Below are positions 24,053 through 34,874 of a DNA stretch of 64,000 nt, piece after piece. Source of the stretch: DASQMT01 sp963839615 (GTDB lineage: Bacteria > Actinomycetota > Thermoleophilia > Solirubrobacterales > Solirubrobacteraceae). The stretch is taken from the NCBI GenBank assembly GCA_963839615.1, contig CAWIVY010000007.1:682001-746000 (forward strand). The letters are read 5' to 3'. The first letter of the stretch is position 1. Each line of letters starts with the position of its first letter. The position numbers and the translations under genes were made by a program. The notes under the pieces were generated by a model. That model did no database searches and had not been told where the DNA came from. It saw only the letters and a program-made list of their open reading frames with translations.

Positions 24053-25758
24053 GTCAAGCCTTGTCGCCGGCCTGGCTGATGTCGACCTGGCCCATCGCCG
24101 ACACGTTGACCCCGGCGAGCGTTGGGCTTGGTCGCCGAGAGGTAGAAGTAGAAGTAGCCGAAGATGATCGGCACCTCGTCGAGCAGCAGCTCCTGGATCT
24201 TCTTCGCGGACGTCCGCTGCGAGGAGAGGTCTACCGCCGCGACGTACTCCGCCACGAGCTTGTCGTACTCCTTGTTCTTGAAGTGCGCCGAGTTCCAGGT
24301 CCCGTCGCTCTTGAGCGGCGCGCCGAGGAAGACGTTCGGCACACCGCGGTGGCCGTACTCGGTGATCCCGAACGTGGAGTCCAGCCACGGCGACTTGCCG
24401 TACACCGCGTCGCCGTAGTAGGTCGCGGAGTCCGTGATGTTGAGCTTGACGTCGAACCCGGCTTCCTTGAGGTCGTTCTGGATCAGCGCGGCGTACTGCG
24501 GCACCTCGAACACGGTCCAGGTACGGAGCTCGACGCTGAGGTTGGTCTTGCCGGACTCCGAGATCAGCGCCTTGGCCTTCTCGATGTCCTGCTTGCGCTG
24601 CGGGACGGACTTGTCCGTCGACGGGTAGACGGGCGCGAACGGGCTGTCGTTGCCGTAGTCGGCCTTCTCCTCGAGCAGGCCCTTGACCACGTTGTCGCGG
24701 TTGATCAGCAGCGCGACGGCCTGGCGGATGCGCTTGTCGTTGAACGGCTCCTTGTCGGTGCGCATGTGCAGCTGGCGGTGCTGGGAGGCACGCAGCTCGA
24801 GCACGTTGACGTTCGGGTCCGTCAGCAGCGCCTTGCCGTTGACCGCGGAGAACTGGGCCAGCAGGTCGATCTCCTGGCCCTGGATGGCGAGGATCGCCGC
24901 GTCTTCCTTCTCGTAGTACTTGATCTCGTTGCGGTCCGGCAGCGGCTGGCGCTTCGGATCCCAGTAGTCCGGGTTCTGCGTGTACTTGACGCCCACGTTG
25001 GGGGTGTACTTCTCGAGCTTCCAGGGGCCGGTGCCCATGAAGTTCTTCGGCCACGTCGTCGGGTCGAAGTCCTTCGGCAGGATGATCATGTTGTAGTTGT
25101 CCGAGGAGGTGCTGAACGGGAAGTTCCCGTTCGGCGCCTCGAGCTCGAACACCACGGTCGTCTCGTCGGTCGCCTGGGCGCCGCCCTTGCCCAGCACGCC
25201 CGTGAAGGCCGAGAGCGCGTTGGAGCCGTTGTCCGGGTCGGCGTGGAGGTTGAACGTCGCCGCGACGTCCTCCGCGGTCATCGGCTTGCCGTCGTGGAAC
25301 TTCACGCCCTGGCGGATCTTGAACGTCCACTGCGAGCCGTCCTCGTTGGGCTTCCAGCTCTCGGCGAGCCGCGGGACCGGCTTCAGCTTGGAGTCGGAGA
25401 AGATGAGGTACTCGCCCGACTGTCCGAGCGTGCCGAGCGCGCCCTGGTTGTTGACCTTGATCGGGTCGAGGTCCGAGCCCGGGAGCTGCAGGCCCGACCT
25501 GACGGTGCCGCCCTTCTTGACGGCGGCGGCGTTCGACTCCGCGCCCGCGCCGGCGCTCGATCCGCCCTTCTCCCCGCTTCCGCAAGCGCTCGCGAGGAAG
25601 CCGACCAGCGGCAGCGACATGCCGACCACGGCGCCACGCCGCATGAACTCGCGGCGGCCGATGTAGCCCGAGCGGTACTCGTCGATGATGTGGTTCTCGA
25701 GCTCACTGCGCTGCGCCCGAACCGCATCCACCTGCCGCTGAATCTCATCCTTGCGCAA
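24053..25758 (-). CDS. Solute-binding lipoprotein of the oligopeptide-type ABC importer (apparent frameshift near 24119)
   Basis: Family 5 extracellular solute-binding protein. A 38-residue cytoplasmic leader is followed by a Tat-like signal (RREFMRRGAVVG) and the lipobox LASAC, so it is a membrane-anchored lipoprotein. The mature part has family blocks such as QWTFKIRQGVKFHDGKPMTAEDV. It captures a peptide-like or cationic solute for the DppBC channel. Near position 24119 the frame changes: one frame ends TKPNARRGQRV..., whereas a one-base shift restores LAGVNVSAMGQVDISQ and a stop at 24053-24055, where such proteins usually end. Start is TTG at 25758 behind GAGGGGAG. The 114-bp gap upstream may hold a separate promoter. 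Confidence 0.88.
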
Positions 25759-25872
25759 AGCTCAAGCTCCCCTCGGTACTCCTCGTAACCGGCTGCCCGC
25801 GGTTATCGCATGGTCGTACGGGCGTGTCAACGCGGCGCAAGCCTAAAGCAACATGCGGCGCGACCGGAGTTC

Positions 25873-27375
25873 TCACACGGACGCCTCGATGCCGTCGAGG
25901 AGCATCCCTGAACGGATCAGGTCGCGCGCGCGCTCCACGTCGTCGCTCAGCGACCGGTCATCGTGCACGGGCGCGACGCGGGCCGCCACATTATGCACGG
26001 CGTCTTGCAGCAGCGGCGCGAGCTCGACCGCGCGGAGGTGACCTGCCTGGCGGATCGCGACGAGCTCCGCGGCCAGGATCAGCTCGACGTTGTCCAGGAG
26101 GCGGCCGAGCTGATCGGCCGCGAGGAAGACGCCCGCCTGGAGGTCCTCCTGGCCGGCCGAGCTGTCGATCGCAAGCACGCTTGCAGGCGCGGCGAGCAGG
26201 CGGTTCTCGGCGGCGTACCCGAGCACCGACTTGTGCACGAAGACGAGCCCGGTCTGGCGGCCGGGATCGCACGCGAGCTGGTCCGCGAGGCCGGAGAAGC
26301 GGCTGTCGAGCAGGCGGTGCAGTCGCTTCTCGCTCAGGTTGCCGACCTGCGCGAACGCGATCGCGAGCGCATCGAGCTCGAAGCTGAGCGCCTGCGCGTG
26401 GAAGTTCCCGCTCGGGTAGAAGCCTTCGGGCTCGTCGCCGTCGGCGCCGAGGTAGAGCGGGCTGTCGGTGACAGCGCGCAGCTCGCGGGCGACCTGCTCC
26501 TCGACCCGCTCGACCACGTCTCCGGCGGCGCCGTGGACCTGCGGCAGCACGCGGAAGGAGACGGGACCCTGGAGCCGGTCGGCCCAATCGGCGGCCCCGG
26601 CGTGCAGGCGCGCCAGCTGCGCGTGCACCTGCTCCTGCCCGGGATCGCCCTTGAGCCGGCCGATCCGCTGCGAGTACGGCCGCAGCGAGCCGCCGGCCAA
26701 CGCCGCGGTCAGGGCGCCCGCGAGCGTCGCGTGGTCGAGCAGCGCGCGGCAGCGGGCGGCGAGCCATGCCGCCAGCGCGGGCGCCAGGGGCGCGCCGTTG
26801 ACCAGCGCGATGCCCTCCTTGAGCTCGGGCTCGTAGGGCTGCACGCCGCGGCGCGCGAGCGCTTCCGCGGCGTCCACGGCCACCCCGTCCTCGAGCACGG
26901 CGCCCGCGCCGGCGAAGGTCTGGAAGAGATGGCTGAGCGGGATCACCTCGCCCGCGCTCGTGATCCCGCGCGACGGCACGAGCGGCGCCCAGCCGTCGTT
27001 GAGCCGGTCGGCGATGAACCCGCACAGCGCCGCGGAGACGCCCGCTCGCCCGTTGAGGAAGCCGACGAGGCGGATCAGCAGCGCGCCGCGCACCACCGCC
27101 GGCGCGAGCGGCGGCCCCTGGCCCGCGCCGCGGAGCAGGATGCTGCGCTGGAACGCGCGTTGCTCGGACGGCTCGATCGGCGTGCCTGCCATGTAGCCCA
27201 GGCCCGTGTTGACCCCGTAGGCGGTCACCCCGGTGGCCAGGTGCGCGAGCATGCGCCCGCGCTCGGCGTCGACCGCGTCGAGCAGCGCCGGCGCCACGGC
27301 GACCGCCTCGTGCTCGAGCACGATGCGGCGGTAGCTTGCGGCGTCGAGCTGGTCCGGCCGCTCGAGGAGGATCAT
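25873..27375 (-). CDS. Histidine ammonia-lyase-fold protein with a broken MIO triad (SAG)
   Basis: A 500-residue aromatic amino acid lyase homologue with the catalytic tyrosine block TAYGVNTGLGYM (Tyr53, the numbering of bacterial HAL), the substrate loop PSGNFHAQALSFELDALAIA and the C-terminal helices. The segment that normally reads GASGDLAPLAH, where Ala-Ser-Gly cyclises into the MIO electrophile, is TSAGEVIPLSH: the triad is Ser140-Ala141-Gly142, so the central serine is missing and MIO cannot form in the usual way. Ergothionase is a described relative that eliminates trimethylamine without MIO, as I recall. The neighbouring BHMT-like, cyclodeaminase-like and importer genes suggest a betaine-type substrate. 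ATG overlaps the upstream stop by four bases. Confidence 0.85.
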   Translation of the reverse strand: MILLERPDQLDAASYRRIVLEHEAVAVAPALLDAVDAERGRMLAHLATGVTAYGVNTGLGYMAGTPIEPSEQRAFQRSILLRGAGQGPPLAPAVVRGALLIRLVGFLNGRAGVSAALCGFIADRLNDGWAPLVPSRGITSAGEVIPLSHLFQTFAGAGAVLEDGVAVDAAEALARRGVQPYEPELKEGIALVNGAPLAPALAAWLAARCRALLDHATLAGALTAALAGGSLRPYSQRIGRLKGDPGQEQVHAQLARLHAGAADWADRLQGPVSFRVLPQVHGAAGDVVERVEEQVARELRAVTDSPLYLGADGDEPEGFYPSGNFHAQALSFELDALAIAFAQVGNLSEKRLHRLLDSRFSGLADQLACDPGRQTGLVFVHKSVLGYAAENRLLAAPASVLAIDSSAGQEDLQAGVFLAADQLGRLLDNVELILAAELVAIRQAGHLRAVELAPLLQDAVHNVAARVAPVHDDRSLSDDVERARDLIRSGMLLDGIEASV

Positions 27376-28370
27376 CGGTAGGGCAGGAGCGTGCCGATCC
27401 CCTGCTCGACCGCCTGGTCCAGGATCGCCTGGCCGAGCGCGATGTCCGTCGTCGCGAGCCCGCGATGCCAGAACAGGATCCGCTCCTCGTCGCGCTCGCG
27501 GCCGGGCCGCGTTCCGGCGACGACGTCCGCGAGCTCGCCGGCGATCGTGTCGCCCGTGACGAGGCCCTGCTCGACGTGCGCCCGCAGCGCGCCGAAGCGC
27601 CCGCTCCGGCATTGGCCCCAGTCGTCGACGAACACCTTGTCCATGATCGAGGTGAGTGAGAGCTCCACCGCGCTCATCGTGCCATAGGGGATCACGAGCG
27701 CCGCGGGAGCGATCCATTCGGTCCGGAGGATCGGCTCGGGAACGGAGAGGCGCGTCGCTTCGACGACCACGTCGGCCCCGCGCACGGTCGACTCGACGTC
27801 GTCCATGACGCGGACCGGCTTGCCCAGCTCCTGCTCCAGCCGCTCGCCGAAGGCCGCGCGCGATTCCGGCCGCTTGCTCGTGACGCGGATCTCGTCGAGG
27901 TCGAGTACGCGGTCGAGCAGGCAGACGTTCGCGAACGCCGTGCCGCGCGCCCCCACGTGGCCGAGCACCCTTGCGCCCTTCCGCGAGAGGTGGCGGGCGC
28001 CGATCGCCGTCACCGCGCCGGTCCGCCACTCCGTGATCGCCGTGGCGTCGATGATCGCGCGCGGCACGCCGGTGCGCGGGTCGTAGAGCGTCAGCAGCGC
28101 GAGCTCGGACGGCAGTCCGAGCTTCCAGTTGCCGACGTAGTCGCCGACCACCTTGACCCCCGCGACGTCGAGCGGAGCCACGTAGGCGCGGAGCAGGTTG
28201 AAGTGGCCGTCGAACGCGGGGTCCGGGACCAGGTGCTCGCGCGGCTCGAGCACGACGTCTCCGTTCCCCTGCGCCGCGAGCGCCCCCTCGACCGCGGCGA
28301 GGATCGCGTCGGGGCCGATCCCGAGGCGCTCGACGTCATGCCCGGAGAGGTAGCGGATCTCGATTGCCAT
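27372..28370 (-). CDS. Ornithine cyclodeaminase/mu-crystallin family protein
   Basis: A 332-residue NAD(P)-binding protein of the ornithine cyclodeaminase/mu-crystallin family. Conserved blocks are GVKVVGDYVGNWKLGLPSE, ALLTLYDPRTGVPRAIIDATAITEWRTGAVTAIGARHLSRKGARVLGHVGARGTA (split here only to describe the arginine-containing substrate loop and the GHVGARG dinucleotide site). Family reactions include ornithine cyclodeamination, ketimine reduction and alanine or opine-type dehydrogenation. It is translationally coupled to the lyase homologue and lies 14 bp from the BHMT-like gene, so it probably processes an imine or amino acid in the same route. Specific reaction unknown. Confidence 0.87.
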   Translation of the reverse strand: MAIEIRYLSGHDVERLGIGPDAILAAVEGALAAQGNGDVVLEPREHLVPDPAFDGHFNLLRAYVAPLDVAGVKVVGDYVGNWKLGLPSELALLTLYDPRTGVPRAIIDATAITEWRTGAVTAIGARHLSRKGARVLGHVGARGTAFANVCLLDRVLDLDEIRVTSKRPESRAAFGERLEQELGKPVRVMDDVESTVRGADVVVEATRLSVPEPILRTEWIAPAALVIPYGTMSAVELSLTSIMDKVFVDDWGQCRSGRFGALRAHVEQGLVTGDTIAGELADVVAGTRPGRERDEERILFWHRGLATTDIALGQAILDQAVEQGIGTLLPYR

Positions 28371-28384
28371 GCCGGTGGCTGTGT

Positions 28385-29419
28385 CTAGAGCTCACCGGCA
28401 TAGGAGCGGTTGACCGTCTTGAGGCTGGCGTCGGAGCCGAGGAACGCGTGGCGGCTCATGTCCGCGCTGTAGCGGGACGCCGGCGGCGTGCGTCCCAGCG
28501 CCTCGGCGACGGCGCGGATGTGGTGCGGCGCCGCGCCGCAGCACACGCCCAGGTAGTCGACCCCCAGCTCGGCGGCCGCGCGGGTGAACTCCTCGAGCTC
28601 GTAGCGGTTGCACGTGAACGGATCCAGCGCGGTCGGGAACGGGCGCCCGCCCGGGATGCAGTCGCAGTCCGGATCCGTGAGCGACTGGAAGCTCGGCTCG
28701 CTGTCGGTCGTGCGGTAGGGCACCGGCAGGGCCGCGACGTGTCCCTCGCAGGCCTCGCGCACCCGCTTGACGAGCGGCAGCATCGTGCGCGGGCCGCGGA
28801 TGCAGTTCAGGCCCACGACGGCGGCGCCGGCGTCCTCGAGCCGCCGGCAGGCGTCCTCCGGCGTCCAGCCCTCGCGCGTCTCCGGCGCGCGGTGGACGGC
28901 GAGCGTGATCACGGCCGGCAGCCCCGTCTCGGCGATCACCTCGAGCGCGATCTGCGCCTCCGCTCCCCACGAGAACGTCTCGCCGATGATGAAGTCCACG
29001 CCGGCGTCGACGGCCCAGCCGACCTGCTCGGAGAACATGCCGCGCACCGCCGCGACCGAGTCCGCGTCCTCAGGGTCGAAGATGTTCGTGTTGCAGATGT
29101 CCCCGGCGAGCAGCGCGCCGGTCTCCTTGGCGACGTCGCCGGCGATCTGCAGCGCCTGCCGGTTGATCTCCTCGAGCGCGTCCTCCTTGCCGATCAGCCG
29201 CAGCTTCTCGCGGTGCGCGTAGTAGGTGAAGGCCTCGACCACGTCCGAGCCGGCGTGCACGAACTCGCGGTGCAGTTGGGCTACGAGCTCCGGGTGGTCG
29301 AGCACGACCTCCGGCACGAAGGCCCCCGCCTGGAGGTAGCCGCGCCGCTCGAACTCGAACAGGTAGCCCTCCGCGCAGATGATCGGGCCGTCGGCGATGC
29401 GCTCGAGAAATCGGTTCAT
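28385..29419 (-). CDS. Homocysteine S-methyltransferase, betaine-homocysteine methyltransferase-like
   Basis: A 344-residue TIM-barrel methyltransferase that resembles animal BHMT along its length: FLERIADGPIICAEGYLFEF, RRGYLQAGAFVPEVV, QLHREFVHAGSDVVEAFTYY. The three zinc-binding cysteines are in VVGLNCIRGP and YLGVCCGAAPHH. BHMT moves a methyl group from a quaternary ammonium compound to homocysteine, making methionine and a demethylated amine. The resemblance to BHMT, rather than to the S-methylmethionine-using MmuM group, points to an N-methylated substrate. A palindrome lies 13-37 bases upstream and is shared with the FAD dehydrogenase promoter. Likely the first enzyme gene after the IclR regulator. 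Confidence 0.85.
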   Translation of the reverse strand: MNRFLERIADGPIICAEGYLFEFERRGYLQAGAFVPEVVLDHPELVAQLHREFVHAGSDVVEAFTYYAHREKLRLIGKEDALEEINRQALQIAGDVAKETGALLAGDICNTNIFDPEDADSVAAVRGMFSEQVGWAVDAGVDFIIGETFSWGAEAQIALEVIAETGLPAVITLAVHRAPETREGWTPEDACRRLEDAGAAVVGLNCIRGPRTMLPLVKRVREACEGHVAALPVPYRTTDSEPSFQSLTDPDCDCIPGGRPFPTALDPFTCNRYELEEFTRAAAELGVDYLGVCCGAAPHHIRAVAEALGRTPPASRYSADMSRHAFLGSDASLKTVNRSYAGEL

Positions 29420-29431
29420 GCCCGCAGCCTA

Positions 29432-29456
29432 CAACTCAGGTTGCATCACTCGCAAC
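29432..29456. promoter_or_regulatory. Compound palindrome (GTTGC-N7-GCAAC-N4-GTTG), copy 2
   Basis: Read on the minus strand: GTTGC (29456-29452), seven bases, GCAAC (29444-29440), four bases, GTTG (29435-29432). It lies directly upstream of the BHMT-like gene and overlaps the last codons and stop of the IclR gene. Same architecture and spacing as the site at 13110-13134. Confidence 0.7.
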
Positions 29457-30224
29457 GCCACCCTCGCGCAGCTGGGAGGAGAGGTCCTGCGCCGCTCGCG
29501 CCACCTCCGCGCCCGCCTCCTGCAGCCGCCCGCCGAAGCGGAACGACGGCCCGGACACGTTCAGCGCGGCGACGATCGCGCCGTCGAAGCGGCGCACGGG
29601 AGCCGCGACGCCGCACAGCCCCGGCTCGAGCTCCTCGTCGGCGAATGCGTAGCCGAGCTCGGCGGCCTCGCGCACGCGGGCGCCGAGGTCCTCGAGGTTC
29701 TCGACGGCGTTCGGCCCGCGCGGGACCAGCTCGACGCCGTCGAACCGGGCCCGCAGCGCGGCCGGGTCGTGATCGGCGAGCAGGGCGCGGCCGGCGGCGG
29801 TGCAGTAGGCGGGCACGGTGCGGCCGGCCCAGCCCGCGGCCTGGACGGCGTGCGGCGGCGAATGCGAGAGCAGGGTGAGGACCGCGGATCCGTCGAGCAC
29901 GCTCAGGTGCGCGCGTTCGCCCAGCGCATGCACGAGCGCCTCGAGCACCGGCGGCGCAGCGCGCAGGAGCCGGCGCTCGGACACGAGCGCCGCGTAGGCG
30001 AAGACGCGCGGGCCGATCCGGTAGCCGCGCGTGACGGCGTCGCGCTCGGCGAGACCGTGCTCCGCCAGCGCGCGCAGCGTGCGCGACGCCTGGCTCTTGT
30101 CGACACCGAGCCTGCGCGCCACGTCCACGACGCCAAGGCCGCGGTCGCCGTCGCCGTCAGCGCCGGCGAGCACGTCGAGCGTCCGCAGGCCGCGCCGCAG
30201 GCTGGTGCCGCCATCGTCGGCCAT
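29436..30224 (-). CDS. IclR family transcriptional regulator
   Basis: A 262-residue regulator: N-terminal winged helix (LRTLDVLAGADGD...VVDVARRLGVDKSQASRTLRALAEHG) and the C-terminal IclR effector domain with VPAYCTAAGRALLADHDP and GLCGVAAPVRRFDGAIVAALNVSGP. IclR proteins bind palindromes and respond to small carboxylic acids. Its 3' end carries one copy of the island palindrome, so it is the best candidate to bind both copies. ATG at 30224 fits the usual N-terminal length. It opens the 15-kb left-pointing gene series. Confidence 0.9.
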   Translation of the reverse strand: MADDGGTSLRRGLRTLDVLAGADGDGDRGLGVVDVARRLGVDKSQASRTLRALAEHGLAERDAVTRGYRIGPRVFAYAALVSERRLLRAAPPVLEALVHALGERAHLSVLDGSAVLTLLSHSPPHAVQAAGWAGRTVPAYCTAAGRALLADHDPAALRARFDGVELVPRGPNAVENLEDLGARVREAAELGYAFADEELEPGLCGVAAPVRRFDGAIVAALNVSGPSFRFGGRLQEAGAEVARAAQDLSSQLREGGVASDAT

Positions 30225-30266
30225 CCGCGAACCGTAGCCCACGGCGCAACCGCCGGGGCAGATGGC

Positions 30267-31724
30267 TCAACTCGCGCCGGCGGTCGCCCGCACGCTGCGC
30301 GCGAGCGCCGGCAGCGCCGCGTCGGCGAGCGCGACGTCGGGGCCGATCGGCCGGTCCTCGAGCCGAGGGTCGAAGCCCGTCGCCAGCGCGCGCAGCGGTC
30401 CGAGCACGCCGTCGTCCGGCACGCCCTTCATCCGCAGCGCGCGCTCCGCCACGACCCATTCGAGCGCCAGCACCGTGCGCAGGTGCAGGACCGCGTGACG
30501 CGTCAGTCCGGCCGCCTGCCAGGCGAAGCTGGCGTGCTCCTCGAGCCCGCGCGAGATCGCGACGGTTCCGAGCACGACCGGCACGGCGTCGGCGCGCAGG
30601 CGCGCCAGCGCGTCCGCGGCCAGGTACTCGGCGATCAGCACGCCCGAGCTGCCCGGCGCGTCGACGGAGAGGAACGGCGTCAGGCCGCTCAAGCCGGGCT
30701 CCATCAGGTGCGCGAGACGCGCCGCGGACATGCTCGCGAACGGCACGAGCGCGAGCCGCAGCGTGTCGAGGGCGAGCGCGCTCGGCGCGGCGTGGAAGCC
30801 GCCGTGGTGCAGCACCTGGTCGCCGGCGAGCAGCGGGTTCTCCGCGGCGGCGTTGATCTCGACCGCGAGCACGTCGTGGATGCCGGCGGCGGCGTCGTGC
30901 AGCGCGCCGGCCACCGGGGGCAGGCAGCGCAGGCCGAACGGGTCCTGCATCCGCGCCGGGCCAGGTGCTCCCTCGGTCAGCACGCGCAGCCGCTCGGACA
31001 CGGCGGCGAGCCCGGGCAGGGGACGCGCGGCGGCGACCTGCGCGGCGAACGCCTCGCGGTTGCCGTCGAGCGCCCGGAAGGTGAGCGCGGCGACGCCGAG
31101 GCCGGCGTCGAGCAGCTCGCGCACGTCGGCCCAGGCGAGCGCGGCCGCGGCGTGCGTGGCCGCGTTCGAGCTCATCAGCGCGAGCGCGTCACCCGCCTCG
31201 ATCTCGATCCGCGGCGGCGCGGCGGCGGCGCGCTGCGCCCACTCGCCTTCGCCGGCGAGCGCCAGCCCCAGCTGCGCCAGCAGGGTGAGGTCGCCCGTTC
31301 CGATCCCGCCGAGGTCGCGCAGCACCGGCAGCGGCCCGTCGCGCAGGATCGCGGCCAGGGCCTCGGCGATCTCCGCCCGGTGGCCGCCGCCGCCGGCGGC
31401 GATCTGCGCGAGCCGCACCAGCAACGTCCCGCGCACGATCTCGTCCGGTAGCGCGTCGCCGACGCCGCCGGCGTGGCTGCGCAGCAGCCGCACGCTGTGC
31501 GCACGCCGGTCGGACTCGGCGATCGCGACGTGCCGGTTGGCCCCGACGCCGGTGGTACGGCCGTAGATCGGCTCGCGGTCGGCTGCGGTCTCGGCGACGG
31601 CGCGGGCGCGGGCGATCCGCTCGCGGGCGGCGGCGGTGAGCTCGACGTCGAGCGCGCCGCCGCGTGCTGCGGTCGCGACCGCGGCCGGCGTGAGCGGCTC
31701 GTCCCCGATGCGCAACGCGGTCAT
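30267..31724 (-). CDS. Histidine ammonia-lyase-like protein with a variant MIO triad (GTG)
   Basis: A 485-residue aromatic amino acid lyase homologue, clearly diverged from the adjacent hutH. The tyrosine block is PIYGRTTGVGANRH, but the MIO segment reads LGGIGTGDLTLLAQ, so the triad is Gly142-Thr143-Gly144 and the highly conserved PLAH is LLAQ. Threonine could in principle be dehydrated to a methylated MIO, but this is not established. The substrate loop reads HHGGFHAAPSALALDTL instead of GNFHGQPLS. It is divergent from hutH across 55 bp, probably sharing its promoter region. The activity could be on another amino acid, or it may be a non-MIO lyase. It lies 42 bp upstream of the IclR gene on the same strand. 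Confidence 0.82.
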   Translation of the reverse strand: MTALRIGDEPLTPAAVATAARGGALDVELTAAARERIARARAVAETAADREPIYGRTTGVGANRHVAIAESDRRAHSVRLLRSHAGGVGDALPDEIVRGTLLVRLAQIAAGGGGHRAEIAEALAAILRDGPLPVLRDLGGIGTGDLTLLAQLGLALAGEGEWAQRAAAAPPRIEIEAGDALALMSSNAATHAAAALAWADVRELLDAGLGVAALTFRALDGNREAFAAQVAAARPLPGLAAVSERLRVLTEGAPGPARMQDPFGLRCLPPVAGALHDAAAGIHDVLAVEINAAAENPLLAGDQVLHHGGFHAAPSALALDTLRLALVPFASMSAARLAHLMEPGLSGLTPFLSVDAPGSSGVLIAEYLAADALARLRADAVPVVLGTVAISRGLEEHASFAWQAAGLTRHAVLHLRTVLALEWVVAERALRMKGVPDDGVLGPLRALATGFDPRLEDRPIGPDVALADAALPALARSVRATAGAS

Positions 31725-31779
31725 GCGCCGCACTCAACCACAGGCGGGCCGCGAGCGGCCGGGTGACAAGATGCGGCCG

Positions 31780-33251
31780 ATGACGACGCTGGCGCTGCTC
31801 GAGGACGTCGCCCGCGGGGCGGTCCCGCCGCCGCCGGATGCCGGCGAGCTCGAGCGGATCGCCGCGGCGCGCGCGGTGATCGACGGCGCGCTGGCCGAGG
31901 GCACTGCGGTCTACGGCGTCACCACCGGCTTCGGCCGGCTCGCTTCGGTCCAGATCCCCGCGGCGGACGCCGCGCAGCTGCAGGTGAACCTCGTCCGCTC
32001 CCACGCGGTAGGCGCCGGGCCGCCGCTGGCGGCGGACGTCGTGCGCGGGATGCTGCTGCTGCTGGGCGCCTCGCTGCGGCGCGGGCACTCCGGCGTGCGG
32101 ACCGAGGTCGTCGAGCTCGTCCAGGCGCTGCTCGAGCGCGATGTCGTACCCGTGGTCCCGAGCAAGGGCTCCGTCGGCTCGTCGGGCGACCTCGCGCCGC
32201 TGGCCCACCTGGCGCTCGTGCTGATCGGCGAGGGCGAGGCGATCGTCGACGGGGAGCGGATGCCGGGCGCCGAGGCGCTCACGCGCGCCGGCCTCCAGCC
32301 GCTGGCGCTGAGCGCGAAGGAAGGGCTCGCGCTGATCAACGGGACGCACCTGATGACGGCGGCGGGCGGGCTCGCCGTGCGGGAGGCCGCCCGGCTGGTC
32401 GACGCGGCCGTGGTCGCCGCGGCGCTGTCGCTCGAAGCTTTCAAGGGCTCGACGGTCCCGTTCGACGCGCGGCTTCACGCGCTGCGGCCGCAGCCGGGCC
32501 AGCAGGCGGTCGCGGAGCGGCTGCGCGCGCTGCTCGCCGACAGCCCGATCGTGGCCAGCCACGCGGACTGCGGCCGCGTCCAGGATCCCTACACCCTGCG
32601 CTGCGCGCCGCAGGTCCTCGGCGCGGTCTCCGATGCGGTCGCCTACGTGTCGGGCGCGCTCGAGCGCGAGCTGGAGGCCGTGACCGACAACCCGCTCGTG
32701 TTCCCCGGCGCCGGCGACGTGCTCTCGGGCGGCAACTTCCACGGGCAGCCGCTGTCGCTGCCGCTCGACCACCTCGCGCTCGCGATGTGCGAGCTGGCCG
32801 CGTTCGCCGAGCGCCGCGTCTACGCCCTGCTCTCCCCCGGCTACGCCGACCTGCCGGCCTTCCTCTCACCCCGCCCCGGGCTGTCGTCGGGCCTGATGAT
32901 CGCCCAGTACGCCGCGGCGGCGCTCGTGAACGAGTGCCAGGTGCTCTCGCACCCGGCGGGCGCCGGCTCGATCCCGACGAGCGCCGGCCAGGAGGACTTC
33001 AACTCGATGGGGGCGCTGGCGGCGCTGAAGGCGCGCACGGTCGTCGAGAACGCCGCGCACGTGGTCGCGATCGAGCTCGTCTGCGCGGTGCAGGGGATCG
33101 AGTTCCACCGCCCCCTGCGCACGACGGACGCGCTCGAGGAGGCGCTCGCGCGGGTGCGCTCCTACGTGCCGCGCGTCGATGAGGACCGCTCGCTCGCAGC
33201 CGAGCTGACGACGCTGGCGGACGCACTGCGAAGCGGGGAGCTGATTCTCTG

Positions 33252-33252
<1 letters not shown>
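31780..33252 (+). CDS. hutH: Histidine ammonia-lyase
   Basis: Canonical HutH of 490 residues, first enzyme of histidine degradation (histidine to urocanate and ammonia). It has AVYGVTTGFGRLA, the MIO segment KGSVGSSGDLAPLAH, the loop GGNFHGQPLSLPLDHLALA and the C-terminal PTSAGQEDFNSMG. The MIO triad is Ser134-Ser135-Gly136, with serine in the first place instead of alanine; the serine that forms the cofactor is retained, and first-position substitutions are known in active bacterial HutH. Start at 31780 (31771 is an alternative). The stop shares a base with the hutU ATG. Only this one of the three lyase homologues has an ordinary active site. Confidence 0.93.
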
Positions 33253-34870
<1,618 letters not shown>

Positions 34871-34874
<4 letters not shown>

